The position numbers were made by a program, and so were the translations under genes. Shown here piece by piece: positions 1 to 8,078 of a DNA stretch of 64,000 nt (its first letter is position 1; each line of letters starts with the position of its first letter). This DNA is from Desulfitobacterium_A nosdiversum (GTDB lineage: Bacteria > Bacillota > Desulfitobacteriia > Desulfitobacteriales > Desulfitobacteriaceae), in assembly GCF_049860565.1 (NCBI RefSeq), contig NZ_CP172056.1:186001-250000 (forward strand), in the 5' to 3' direction. The notes under the pieces are model-generated. The model searched no databases. It saw only the letters and a program-made list of their open reading frames with translations, and had not been told where the DNA came from.

Positions 1-273
1 ATTTCACTCTTACGCACGACTTCTCTCAGAGAATAATCTCCTAATAGAAAATCACTTACTAACTTCTCCTTCAGTTCATTTGAATATCTCTTCCATGTCT
101 TGGATTCTCTTAACCCATCTGTCCCATATTTTCGAGATGTATATCGCTAATTCATTGTTGTTCTTCTGTTGATTTTGTACATCAAAGCAATTTCGCCCAT
201 TGTTCCTATCCATCCTCATAGGCATTAAAATTTCATACTTTTCTTCTGCTGTGTATTTGCTTCTTTTGGGCAT
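1..273 (-). pseudogene. decayed transposase fragment (IS3/IS150-like OrfA)
   Basis: The minus strand starts at 273 with MPKRSKYTAEEKYEILM, a typical start of IS150-type HTH transposases. After about 17 codons the homologous reading moves into other frames: AYEDG, then GEIALMYKINRRT, an in-frame TAG, then YGTDGLRESKTWKRYSNELK, continuing to the window edge as LVSDFLLGDYSLREVVRK. At least two frameshifts and one stop show it is inactive. The remaining part lies outside the window. Family assignment rests on the N-terminal motif and the paired HTH-like segments. Confidence 0.7.
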
Positions 274-479
274 TGAAATGCTCCCCTTCCAGTAACAGAT
301 TTTTATTATTTAATCTATCTACCTTTTGGCGAGCATATCAACAACTTGTAGCGATATTAATTTTTTTTGCGTTCGATATTTGTATCAGTTTTTTCCAAAT
401 CCTGATATGGAACAAGCCACGTTGATAAGCATGGGATAGATCAGCAATTCTTAAAAACAATCCCTAAATATCTGACATC

Positions 480-782
480 CTAACCTTCGCGGTAAATGAT
501 ACCTTTTCCGAGTGGCGGATAATTCCATGAATATCCTGGAATACTCTTATTCAGTCGCTCACAAACAAATCGACAGTTCCCGCATTCCAGACATCCTACA
601 TGGTCAAAGCTTAGCTTATCGTTAACCTTATCCCACTTATATCGTTCTGCTGGACAACAATAGGTACAAGCCCGGTGATCGCATGTCTTACAAGCAATTT
701 TGTCAACAATAATATGTGGATTTTGATCATCACTGTCAAAACGATTCTTGGCCAAACGTTCATCCATCGATAAAATTTTCAC
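480..782 (-). CDS. fixX: FixX-type ferredoxin-like protein
   Basis: 100 aa, the usual FixX length. It carries cysteine groups (CKTCDHRACTYCCPAE around residues 31-46 and CLECGNCRFVC around 64-74) expected to bind a [4Fe-4S] cluster. In FixABCX complexes, FixX is the small iron-sulfur partner of the FixC quinone oxidoreductase and carries the electron toward low-potential acceptors. It is last in the minus-strand order fixA-fixB-fixC-fixX, and its ATG overlaps the fixC stop by 4 bp, so translation is probably coupled. The physiological acceptor is not visible here. Confidence 0.93.
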   Translation of the reverse strand: MKILSMDERLAKNRFDSDDQNPHIIVDKIACKTCDHRACTYCCPAERYKWDKVNDKLSFDHVGCLECGNCRFVCERLNKSIPGYSWNYPPLGKGIIYREG

Positions 783-2062
783 AAGGACTTGCCTCCTTTG
801 AGAATGTCTTTAAAGACATCAAAATAATGCACTTTACCTACGATAGATTGCTTAACCAACCCCGTGATTCGTTTGGTGGGATTCCCATCAACTTCATATA
901 TATTTTTCATTATGTCGGTAATTAATGTAGGATATGTGGTGAACATATGATGGGTATGAGCTATATAATCATGGGAATTTTTTAATGTTTCTAAGTCTTT
1001 TAAGACCAATGGTTTAAGCTTATCTTCATAGCGTTTTAAAAAATTCTTAGAATAGTCGTCAGCCTCAATTGCTTCATTAGCTGTCTCAGCTGCTGCAATC
1101 CCTGACATAATCGCATAATCCATGCCCCGAACTGTCAAACCTCTATTGACAACGAATCCTGCAGCGTCACCTGTCACGATAAATCCATCAGAGTATAGCT
1201 GCGGCAAAGATTGATATCCTCCTTCAGGAATGAGATGTGCTGAATATTCGATCAACTCTCCACCTTCAATGTAACGTGCTAATGCTTGATGTTGTTTAAA
1301 CTCTTCTGCCACCTCAACTAAAGGCAATTTGGAATCTTTCCAACCCTGGGTATCGACAACCAGGCCTATGGAGATACTCTCTTTGTTGGTATAGAGAAAT
1401 GCACCTCCACTGATCCCCTTGTTGCATTCTCCAGCACATAACATAGCAACACCTTTACCGCTTACGGTATTAAAACGTTCATTGATCGCCGATTCTGAAA
1501 GCTTGTATACATACTTTAATCCGACAGCAATATCTTTTACATTTACAGGTTTGATCAATCCAGCCCTTTCAGCAACAAGAGCATTTACTCCTTCGGCACT
1601 TATAACGAGGTCAGCTTCCAGTTCTTCGTCATCAATCTTTATTCCGGAAACTTTCCCATCCTTTATAATTAAACCTGTAACCGTACTACCCGGAATCATC
1701 ATGGCTCCTACTTCTTCAGCCTTTGATGCTAGCCAAGCATCAAACTTAGATCTTAATACTGAATATGATTGCTGACTTAATGATCCAAAGGTAGAATCAA
1801 CAGCGAAGCTATCGTCAACCGTCATCATCATTAGAATTTCTCTCGTTACCTCACGTTCAAGCGGAGCATCAGCCCATTCTCCAGGCATCAGGTTTTCAAG
1901 TGCATAAGTATATAGTCGCCCGCCGGTCATGTTCTTCGCTCCAGGAGTCTCTCCCTTTTCAACAACCAATACTTCCCGTCCCGCCTTTGCCAGACGATAA
2001 GCTGCTGCGGATCCTGCTATTCCTCCGCCAATTATTATTACCTGGGATTTATCCTCACTCAA
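779..2062 (-). CDS. fixC: FixC family FAD-dependent quinone oxidoreductase
   Basis: 427 aa. The N-terminal dinucleotide-binding motif IIIGGGIAGSAAAYRLAKAG (residues 9-28) binds FAD, and GFIVTGDAAGFV near residue 290 is the second conserved FAD-contact motif of the FixC/ETF-QO family. In electron-bifurcating FixABCX this subunit reduces quinone. The start is TTG at 2062, preceded by GGAG in a purine-rich stretch. Unlike the other fix junctions there is a 212-bp gap between the fixB stop and this start. It overlaps fixX by 4 bp. Confidence 0.92.
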   Translation of the reverse strand: MSEDKSQVIIIGGGIAGSAAAYRLAKAGREVLVVEKGETPGAKNMTGGRLYTYALENLMPGEWADAPLEREVTREILMMMTVDDSFAVDSTFGSLSQQSYSVLRSKFDAWLASKAEEVGAMMIPGSTVTGLIIKDGKVSGIKIDDEELEADLVISAEGVNALVAERAGLIKPVNVKDIAVGLKYVYKLSESAINERFNTVSGKGVAMLCAGECNKGISGGAFLYTNKESISIGLVVDTQGWKDSKLPLVEVAEEFKQHQALARYIEGGELIEYSAHLIPEGGYQSLPQLYSDGFIVTGDAAGFVVNRGLTVRGMDYAIMSGIAAAETANEAIEADDYSKNFLKRYEDKLKPLVLKDLETLKNSHDYIAHTHHMFTTYPTLITDIMKNIYEVDGNPTKRITGLVKQSIVGKVHYFDVFKDILKGGKSL

Positions 2063-2274
2063 AAAACTTTTCTCCTTCCATTGTCAAAGTTTTAAAATGT
2101 TTACAGCTGGTATATTGTGATATTAATTTTTTTAGTATAATACCTCCCGTAACAACGCGAGCAATCCCGCGAAATACACATTTCTGACCCCTATTACATA
2201 ATCCGGCGTGCGTAATAGCTGGTCCGCCTTTTCCTTGCATTAAATTCTTATATAGTGGAGAAACTCAATAACAG

Positions 2275-3279
2275 CTATCTCGCTTTATGCTTATTTATTT
2301 CATCGAGAAGGGCTGGTACTACTTCATACAAATCTCCTACGACACAATAATCGGCAATTTCAAAAAATTGCGCATCCGGATCTTTGTTAATAGCTACAAT
2401 AACCTTAGAGGAAGACATCCCTGCCAAGTGTTGAATTGCCCCTGAAATTCCACAAGCAATGTAAAGTTTAGGAGAAACAGTCTTCCCTGATTGACCCACC
2501 TGACAATTGGCCGGAATCCATTCTGCATCAATACACGCTCTTGATGCCCCGACCGCGCCACCTAACTCATCTGCAAGTTCTTGGAGAAGTGCGAAACCTT
2601 CAGCTTTACCCAAGCCTGCGCCTCCAGATACGATGACTTCAGCGTCTTCGAGCTTCATCCCTGTGACCCCTGAATTAACAAAATCTACAAGCTTAGTTCT
2701 GATTTCTTTTGCTGAAGTCCTAATTTCCTCACGAATAATGTTGACAGGTTTGCTATTATCCGCCTGAGTCTTATCAAACGCACCCTGTCTCACTGTCCCC
2801 ATTTGAGGCCTAGTTCTACATGTAACCTTACTTAGGGCCCTTCCACTCATAATTGGTCTAGTCCAAGTTATTTCTTTGCTTTCCGAATCGACTTCTAAAT
2901 CAGAGCAATCTGCTACCAAACCTGTCTTTACTCTACAAGCTACTCTTGCAGCTAAATCTTTACCGTTATTAGTTGCACCTAATAATATAACTGATGGCTT
3001 ATATTTTTCTATTAAATTAGCCATAACATTGGTATACCCATCAGTATTGTATTCCTGATACTCTTCTCCTTCGACTAAGATAGCTTCGTCGGCACCATAA
3101 GCTATTGCTTCTTTCGCAACTTCCTCTACTTCTTTTCCTATTACAATTGCAACCAGCTTTTCAGTAGTTTTCTCTGCTAAGGCATTACCTTCGTTAATAA
3201 GCTCTAAACTAACATTTTTGGCTTTTCCCTGAATAGACTCGACATATACCCATACATTTTTAAAATCCTTAATGTCCAT
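2275..3279 (-). CDS. fixB: electron transfer flavoprotein alpha subunit FixB
   Basis: 334 aa, normal for EtfA/FixB. The C-terminal third carries the family FAD-binding signature: VSGGAGLGKAEGF near residue 217, then a long run ending in VGQSGKTVSPKLYIACGISG and IVAINKDPDAQFF, the pattern used by ETF alpha subunits to hold FAD. It pairs with FixA, starts 18 bp after the fixA stop, and is transcribed in the same direction. Together they form the ETF that oxidises NADH and splits electrons between quinone (FixC) and a low-potential carrier (FixX). Confidence 0.94.
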   Translation of the reverse strand: MDIKDFKNVWVYVESIQGKAKNVSLELINEGNALAEKTTEKLVAIVIGKEVEEVAKEAIAYGADEAILVEGEEYQEYNTDGYTNVMANLIEKYKPSVILLGATNNGKDLAARVACRVKTGLVADCSDLEVDSESKEITWTRPIMSGRALSKVTCRTRPQMGTVRQGAFDKTQADNSKPVNIIREEIRTSAKEIRTKLVDFVNSGVTGMKLEDAEVIVSGGAGLGKAEGFALLQELADELGGAVGASRACIDAEWIPANCQVGQSGKTVSPKLYIACGISGAIQHLAGMSSSKVIVAINKDPDAQFFEIADYCVVGDLYEVVPALLDEINKHKAR

Positions 3280-3297
3280 GCTTAACCCTCCCTCTAA

Positions 3298-4086
3298 TTA
3301 AATGACCCTTTCTGAAATAAGCATCTTCGCCAATTTAATTCCAGATTCATTCCCTGTTCCTTCTTTTATTTTGATACCTGAAGCTTTTTTAGGAGGTGTA
3401 AATACTTCAATTGTTTTTGTAGGTGAACCTTCAAGACCAATCATAGTTTGGTCGAGTTCGGGCAAATCTGCAGCCGCCAACACAACTATCTTAGCTTTAT
3501 TCGCTGCCATTTTACTCTTGACAGTTGCATATCTAGGCGTGTTTATTGTATTTACTACAATACAAACGGCGGGAAGTTTTGCCATAATGATTTCATAGCC
3601 ATCCTCATGCTCGCGGTTAACAACTAACCTATTGTCTTTGTATTGAATTTTTGACGCATAAGTAATTTGAGCAACCCCAAGATGCTCAGCTATTTGAGGC
3701 CCTACTTGACCTGAATCTCCATCGATAGCCTGCTTGCCACAGAGAATAAGATCAAAGCTTCCTAATTTTTTTATTGCCGAAGCCAAAATATAACTTGTTG
3801 CAAAAGTATCTGAGTCTTTGAATAAATCATCGTTCAGTAATACTGCCTTGTCGGCCCCAACTGAAATACATGCCTTTAAAACTGCTTTAGTTTGTTCTGT
3901 TCCCATGCTAAGAACAGTCACATTCCCACCATGTTCTTCCTTTAATTGCACAGCTGCTTCAACCGCATTCGCATCAAATGGATTCAGAATTTTTGGCGCC
4001 CCACTTGCATCTACTGTATTTGTTCCTGAATCAACTTTTATTTCTGCAGTATCAGGTACTTGTTTTACACAAACCAATATTTCCAT
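3298..4086 (-). CDS. fixA: electron transfer flavoprotein beta subunit FixA
   Basis: 262 aa, matching EtfB/FixA. It starts MEILVCVKQVPDTAEIKVD, the characteristic N-terminus, and contains CGKQAIDGDSGQVGPQIAEH around residues 115-134, the nucleotide-binding loop of ETF beta subunits. It is the first gene of the fix operon. A good sigma-54 promoter lies about 310 bp upstream, so expression probably needs an enhancer-binding activator. No nif genes are visible nearby, so involvement in nitrogen fixation cannot be concluded. Confidence 0.94.
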   Translation of the reverse strand: MEILVCVKQVPDTAEIKVDSGTNTVDASGAPKILNPFDANAVEAAVQLKEEHGGNVTVLSMGTEQTKAVLKACISVGADKAVLLNDDLFKDSDTFATSYILASAIKKLGSFDLILCGKQAIDGDSGQVGPQIAEHLGVAQITYASKIQYKDNRLVVNREHEDGYEIIMAKLPAVCIVVNTINTPRYATVKSKMAANKAKIVVLAAADLPELDQTMIGLEGSPTKTIEVFTPPKKASGIKIKEGTGNESGIKLAKMLISERVI

Positions 4087-4388
4087 AATGTATTTTCCTC
4101 CCTGTTTACTTTGATAATTTTAAAACTCTTTTATGCCATCTGACCGCAATAACCATCCTTTAAATTTGATTTGATCCTTCGAAAATCCAAAACAGCTAGG
4201 CATCTCTCAGTGGATTCCCCCCAACCTTTTATCTCGTGGTTTAAAGACAACAGAAGGGATACACTAAGACAATCCCGTAAAGCTACACACTTACCCTTCC
4301 GACCGTGGGATCGATCCCCCCGCTTTGTCAAGACATCCCTTTTTAACCATCCCTTACTTCCCAAAGAAGCGTCCCCCTTCGGTTGTAT
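4087..4388 (-). promoter_or_regulatory. long 5' leader of fixABCX
   Basis: About 300 nt lie between the predicted sigma-54 start site and fixA. The leader is G-rich on the transcribed strand and contains several foldable segments, including the 12-bp palindrome GGGATCGATCCC at 4307-4318 and GGGAT/ATCCC arms near 4239-4275. I do not recognise a known riboswitch in it. ORFs on either strand look like chance readings. It may act post-transcriptionally or simply be an unstructured spacer. Confidence 0.4.
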
Positions 4389-4398
4389 CCTTAATATA

Positions 4399-4415
4399 TG
4401 CAAATAGCATGCCAG
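4399..4415 (-). promoter_or_regulatory. sigma-54 (-24/-12) promoter for fixABCX
   Basis: On the minus strand the sequence reads CTGGCATGCTATTTGCA. This matches the sigma-54 consensus YTGGCACGN4TTGCW at every defined position but one (T for C), with the invariant GG and GC exactly 10 bp apart. The predicted start is near 4388. It faces the fix operon and lies in otherwise noncoding DNA. Confidence 0.8.
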
Positions 4416-4555
4416 ATAAATTTTCAATAAAAGGATTATTCTTTTTGTTGAAATTACAGGAAGTCGGAAATATTTTAGTGTAAATGCTCCTTATGAAAAT
4501 GGGAAACTTTTTCTCCTGCGGGAAAAATCTTCACGAAATAATGGGCACTAAATAA

Positions 4556-4572
4556 GGCTTGTTCAGCAAGCC
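4556..4572. repeat. inverted repeat, possible activator site
   Basis: GGCTTG-N5-CAAGCC is a perfect 6-bp dyad about 145 bp upstream of the sigma-54 promoter. That is the usual range for an enhancer-binding-protein site. No T-run follows on either strand, so a terminator is less likely. Confidence 0.4.
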
Positions 4573-4682
4573 AACCGAGACATATTACTAGGATAATGAA
4601 AGAAAGAAAAGGGTTTGGTAAATGAAAGCCAGAGAAAACCATAAAAAAACACTAGAAGACCTGTAATAATAACAAAAACTCT

Positions 4683-4729
4683 TTATAATTAGAGTTAGGG
4701 TAGTCCTTGCCCATAATCTCTAATTATAA
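4683..4729. repeat. 12-bp perfect inverted repeat hairpin
   Basis: TTATAATTAGAG (4683-4694) is the exact reverse complement of CTCTAATTATAA (4718-4729), with further partial pairing inside (TTAGGG with CCCATAA). It lies about 270 bp upstream of the sigma-54 promoter and just before a broken ORF. It could be a regulator site, a mobile-element end or a terminator-like stem; no clear U-run is present. Confidence 0.4.
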
Positions 4730-4730
4730 G

Positions 4731-4987
4731 GAAACCAAAAAGCAGGACAGGGATACCAAAATCCACATTTTTTAGAGCTCATCTTCCCTTTTTTCACTGA
4801 TCGTCACAGCTGCCCAGCTGCTTATCGATGACACGACTTTTTTGAATGTGCCGATATGAATTATACTTCCGCTCGAATCGCCTCGGAGTTAAATGTCCAT
4901 GAGGAGTTGGCAATAATCAAAGGAACTATTCTAAACTGGCAGGGCTATAATCTTAACATTCCATATCTTCCGATTTCGTGTAATTGA
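4731..4987 (+). pseudogene. unidentified ORF remnant with internal TGA
   Basis: A plus-strand frame stays open from 4731 to a TGA at 4985-4987, broken only by a TGA at 4829-4831. The second half, from ATG 4856, reads MNYTSARIASELNVHEELAI and continues with protein-like composition to its stop. No ribosome-binding site precedes the ATG and I do not recognise the family. It is probably the 3' end of a lost gene, or less likely a 43-aa protein. The rest of 4430-5018 holds only the inverted repeats listed separately. Confidence 0.3.
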
Positions 4988-5018
4988 GAAAGAAATGATT
5001 TCCCAATAGCTGCAATAT

Positions 5019-5044
5019 AAAAGCACCCCAAATGGAGTGCTTTT
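5019..5044 (-). terminator. intrinsic terminator after the zeta-like operon
   Basis: AAAAGCAC/GTGCTTTT arms with a GC-rich inner part form a hairpin directly after the stop codon of the 5046-5453 gene; on the minus strand it is followed by a T-rich stretch. It could work in both directions. Confidence 0.75.
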
Positions 5045-5045
5045 A

Positions 5046-5453
5046 TTATCGGATATACCTTTTTAACATTTCAATAGTTCGGTCAATATCTCTTTCTTCT
5101 TGTGAAATCATATTACAGTAAACTTTTGTTGCAGTTATCATTTGTGCTTTTCTATTATCAGTAAACCCAGATGTTTGCATTTGTGCTTCTGGTACTACTA
5201 AAGCCTTTTTAAGAGCATTTATTTCTTCTTGCGATTCAATCTTTATATATGCTCTCCTGTTCCATGCGGTTCGGCCCGCTACATTTTTTTTATTAACTCT
5301 TTTTCTAGTTCCTATTACCCTAATACTCATAATGTCCATATCGGAAATACTCGCAACCGTATTGAGCCTAACTCCTAAAGGATTATAACTACCACATTTG
5401 TATCTTGTCGACCTTCCACTTTTAACCGCTTGTCCTTTTCTGAGCATAATCAT
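5046..5453 (-). CDS. small basic protein of unknown function, partner of the zeta-like kinase
   Basis: 135 aa, rich in Lys/Arg, with no signal peptide or membrane segment. I do not recognise the family. The N-terminal 60 residues look beta-rich (RYKCGSYNPLGVRLNTVA, then RVIGTRKRVN); the C-terminal half looks helical and charged, ending RDIDRTIEMLKRYIR. The first ATG (5453) overlaps the stop of the zeta-like gene by 4 bp. An ATG two codons later (5447) sits 7 nt after AAGGAGG and is the likelier start. Coupling to the kinase suggests a shared function, perhaps antitoxin, target or regulator. That is inference from position only. Confidence 0.65.
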   Translation of the reverse strand: MIMLRKGQAVKSGRSTRYKCGSYNPLGVRLNTVASISDMDIMSIRVIGTRKRVNKKNVAGRTAWNRRAYIKIESQEEINALKKALVVPEAQMQTSGFTDNRKAQMITATKVYCNMISQEERDIDRTIEMLKRYIR

Positions 5454-6352
5454 ACCTCCTTAAACAAGTCAACAAGCATCTCTAAATTTACTTGTTCTTT
5501 TAAAGTTGGAGGAAAAACATCAGTAGAAATTTGTGCAAAACCATCAAATATACCATCAGAATCCATTTGCTTAAGCCTAAAATAAGTCAAAGTAGGTTCA
5601 TTAGCATATGCATCAAAAATCGCTGATAACGGAACGTATCTACCACTTTCTTTAAATCTATTATATGCTCTTTGTGTAGCTTTAGCCCTGTCTATGTCTA
5701 CCGAGATGAGGAAAACTGAATACCCTATTTTTTTCATTATACCACAAAAGTCTTCTACCTTTTTTAGTAGATACCCGATTTTCGGTATTACAATATTGTA
5801 ATTTTTCTCAATGCAATGTTCTAATAAATTACCTTTGTTATATGAAAAAATTAATTGATCAGATTCATCATGTACAAGAGACGCACCGGCTATTTGATTT
5901 TTGTATTCTGGTAATTTCCTCTTGGCATAGTCTGAATCTAATATATATCCTCCAATAGCATCAGCAATTTTATTTGATATTCCCGATTTCCCGGCAGCAG
6001 GGGGTCCAATAACATAAAACATCTTCTTTTCAGCCTTAAGCTGTGTTTTAGGAGCGGCACCGCCATTCCCCAATGTTATTGCATTATCATCGTCCAACCG
6101 CTTTTGAACGATAAGTTCATTCACAATCGATGCCCTTAACTGTTCTCTAATTTTTTCATCTCTATATTCAAAATCTCGATAGTCCTTATAAGTCGAGGTC
6201 TGAACCCAATCGTACCCTTGCATATTTCTTTCTGCTGAAGTGATTGAATTAATAGCCTCTCTCTTTTCGTTGGGATCAATTCTTAAAATATTATCTACGA
6301 AATATTCCACATCAACATCGGAACAGAGCATTCTACAATACGGTAACATCAT
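5450..6352 (-). CDS. zeta-toxin-like P-loop kinase
   Basis: 300 aa. An N-terminal region of about 110 residues is unassigned. It is followed by FYVIGPPAAGKSGISNKIAD (about 112-131), a Walker A motif in the zeta-toxin style, then GGYILDSDYAKRKLPEY, the substrate-loop segment with acidic residues typical of zeta/UDP-GlcNAc kinase-like proteins. Zeta toxins phosphorylate UDP-N-acetylglucosamine or related sugars; whether this one does is unknown. No epsilon-type antitoxin precedes it; instead the basic 135-aa ORF follows with a 4-bp overlap. Start ATGATG follows GGGGGAG. It lies in an accessory island beside an IS and IetAS, so a defence or toxin role is plausible but unproven. Confidence 0.75.
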   Translation of the reverse strand: MMLPYCRMLCSDVDVEYFVDNILRIDPNEKREAINSITSAERNMQGYDWVQTSTYKDYRDFEYRDEKIREQLRASIVNELIVQKRLDDDNAITLGNGGAAPKTQLKAEKKMFYVIGPPAAGKSGISNKIADAIGGYILDSDYAKRKLPEYKNQIAGASLVHDESDQLIFSYNKGNLLEHCIEKNYNIVIPKIGYLLKKVEDFCGIMKKIGYSVFLISVDIDRAKATQRAYNRFKESGRYVPLSAIFDAYANEPTLTYFRLKQMDSDGIFDGFAQISTDVFPPTLKEQVNLEMLVDLFKEV

Positions 6353-6376
6353 AATCTCCCCCTTAATAAAGGTTAA

Positions 6377-6405
6377 CTTATATGTAGAATATTGTCAATT
6401 CTCAA
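6377..6405 (-). promoter_or_regulatory. sigma-A-type promoter of the zeta-like operon
   Basis: On the minus strand TTGAGA and TATAAG are separated by 17 bp, about 25 bp before the start codon of the kinase gene. A second hexamer, TTGACA, overlaps the spacer. Confidence 0.5.
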
Positions 6406-6542
6406 ATATGAATGTCACTATCCGTCATAGACCGATCCATATATATTGGCCTATTCCTGATAGCTCGATCTATAGTCATAATGAGGGCAAAAGCAACGTC
6501 CATAAGAATGAAGTGACCCCAAAAAGTTAGACGAGTATTTTA

Positions 6543-7382
6543 TTAAGCAGCCAAGAGGGTTTGCTGTCTGTGTAAAGCAGGCGGCAAACCCTTTAGCTTT
6601 ACTTTGATACGGCGATTATTGTAGTAATCGAGATAGTCGATGAGTTCATTTTTAAAATGGTCCATCGATTCAAATTTCTGTAGATACAGAAGTTCACTTT
6701 TAAGTAGGCCAAAGAAGTTTTCTATCACGGCATTATCCAGACAGTTGCCCTTTCGGCTCATGCTTTGCCGAATGCCCTTCACTTCCAACATTCGCTGATA
6801 CACCTTATGTTGGTACTGCCAGCCCTGATCCGAGTGGAGAATAAGGTTTGTGCTGTCCGGAATTGCTGAAAACGCTTTGCCCAGCATGCTCGTTACCATG
6901 GACAAAACCGGCCTATCCGAAATGGTGTAACTGACGATATCTCTGCTGCACAAATCTAGAATTGGGGACAGATAGAGTTTCTGACCAAACAGGCTGAACT
7001 CTGTGACATCAGTAACCCATTTCAAGTTTGGCTTCTCCGCCTCAAAGTCACGTTCCAGAAGATTCGGCGCTACCTTGCCCACTTCACCCTTATAAGAGTG
7101 ATATTTCTTCATCCTAACATGGCAGGTAATGCCCAGTGCTTTCATCAGACGCTGAACGGTCTTGTGATTGACGATATTACCGCGATTGCGCAGTTCCATG
7201 GTAATTCTCCGATAACCAAATCTACCTTTGTTTTCAGTATAAATCGAGGTTATTTGTTCTTTAACTTCGGTGTATTTATCCGAAACTGATAGTTGCTTAA
7301 GATTGTAATAATACGTAGCGCGCGGAAGCTTGGCTACGACGAGGAGTACATCGAGCTTATGTTTCTGCCTCAGTTCCGTCAC
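6543..7382 (-). CDS. IS3-family transposase OrfB (DDE integrase)
   Basis: 279 aa, full length for IS150-type OrfB. The N-terminal HTH_21 region holds GRFGYRRITMELRNRG. The rve integrase core has the first catalytic Asp in KWVTDVTEF, the second in LHSDQGWQYQ, and the Glu in NCLDNAVIENFFGLLKSE, so the DDE triad is intact. Start GTG at 7382 overlaps the orfA stop by 4 bp; in this family the active product is usually an OrfAB fusion made by frameshifting. No damage is visible, so the element may still move. Confidence 0.9.
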   Translation of the reverse strand: MTELRQKHKLDVLLVVAKLPRATYYYNLKQLSVSDKYTEVKEQITSIYTENKGRFGYRRITMELRNRGNIVNHKTVQRLMKALGITCHVRMKKYHSYKGEVGKVAPNLLERDFEAEKPNLKWVTDVTEFSLFGQKLYLSPILDLCSRDIVSYTISDRPVLSMVTSMLGKAFSAIPDSTNLILHSDQGWQYQHKVYQRMLEVKGIRQSMSRKGNCLDNAVIENFFGLLKSELLYLQKFESMDHFKNELIDYLDYYNNRRIKVKLKGLPPALHRQQTLLAA

Positions 7383-7720
7383 GACTTGTGTCTTTTCTCT
7401 CGCTGTACCCTCTCGGAAACCAAGGCATTCAATTTTTTTAGGTAATCGTTCTCCGCCCGCAGACGTTGGACTTCAGCAATTAAGTCTTCCTCAACTTTTT
7501 TGCCGAGCTTCACAGGTCTTCCTGCGCTTTTGCGACCCCGGCGGTCTATATAAAGCCCCTCAACGCCTTCCGTCAAATAAATTCGCTCCCATTTTCTTAT
7601 GGGTTCATGGTTTGGTAGATCGTATTTCTTAGCCGTTTCACGATAACTTAGCCTATTTGTTTGCATATCTTCTATTACTTTTTGTTTAAATTCTCCCGAA
7701 AATGGAGTTCCTTTTGGCAT
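7379..7720 (-). CDS. IS3-family transposase OrfA (HTH)
   Basis: 113 aa. It starts MPKGTPFSGEFKQKVIEDM, the HTH_Tnp_1 pattern of IS3/IS150 OrfA, and has a second helical segment (NHEPIRKWERIYLTEGVEGL) followed by a C-terminal leucine-zipper-like coil (VEEDLIAEVQRLRAENDYLKKL, split by charged residues). It binds the terminal repeats. It is 5' of orfB and overlaps it by 4 bp, consistent with programmed frameshifting or coupled translation. Confidence 0.88.
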   Translation of the reverse strand: MPKGTPFSGEFKQKVIEDMQTNRLSYRETAKKYDLPNHEPIRKWERIYLTEGVEGLYIDRRGRKSAGRPVKLGKKVEEDLIAEVQRLRAENDYLKKLNALVSERVQREKRHKS

Positions 7721-7832
7721 GAAAACACCCCCAAAGTTATTTTAGTATATCATACTGTCTAACTTTGGGGGTGCAGTTCAGAATCGGTGCTTTTTTCTTT
7801 TCCGGTTTAATATATTTCGGCAGGATCAGTTT

Positions 7833-8046
7833 TTATGTGTATATTATCTCATCATCCATCGAAGCACCGGGTGAATGGGCTAGTTTCTTCTCAAGTGTTA
7901 GCTTAACAAAATTCTTTAGAACATGGGGATATATCCTTGTAGTCCTGCAATGGAACAACTTTAAGACCGTATACGCTATGATTAATCCTTAGAGCGTAGG
8001 AATTATCCTCTTCGACCGAGATTTCTTTTAATTTGATATAGGCATA
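7833..8046 (-). pseudogene. frameshifted gene fragment, family unknown
   Basis: On the minus strand one frame reads YIKLKEISVEEDNSYALRIN and goes on to VVPLQDYKDISPCSKEFC before a stop near 7917; a second frame continues with NFVKLTLEKKLAHSPGASMD and ends EIIYT at 7833. Both have convincing protein composition and fit one gene with a frameshift. There is no start codon or ribosome-binding site. It lies just outside the IS. I do not recognise the family. Confidence 0.4.
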
Positions 8047-8078
8047 TCACACCTTTTTAATATCAATCATGTAACCTA

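Larger units (their letters stand above)
6514..7775 (-). mobile_element. complete IS3-family (IS150-type) insertion sequence
   Basis: About 1.26 kb, bounded by imperfect terminal inverted repeats: TGACCCCAAAAAGTTAGAC at 6514-6532 and TGCACCCCCAAAGTTAGAC (reverse complement of 7757-7775), 15 of 19 positions identical. It contains intact orfA and orfB in the usual overlapping order. I see no clear target-site duplication. It separates the zeta-like operon from gene fragments and ietS. Confidence 0.85.

Noticed and set aside
2055..2240. 61-codon minus-strand ORF between fixB and fixC
   Set aside because: No ribosome-binding site, no recognisable family and low coding character; kept only as an observation on the gap.
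4200..4230. CTGAGA-like word suggesting a TPP riboswitch in the fix leader
   Set aside because: The other conserved TPP elements are absent.
4131..4427. 98-codon minus-strand ORF and a 78-codon plus-strand ORF in the fix leader
   Set aside because: Overlap the predicted sigma-54 promoter and leader, with no ribosome-binding site and low-complexity composition.
7765..7992. 75-codon plus-strand ORF
   Set aside because: Begins inside the IS terminal repeat and overlaps a more convincing minus-strand gene fragment.
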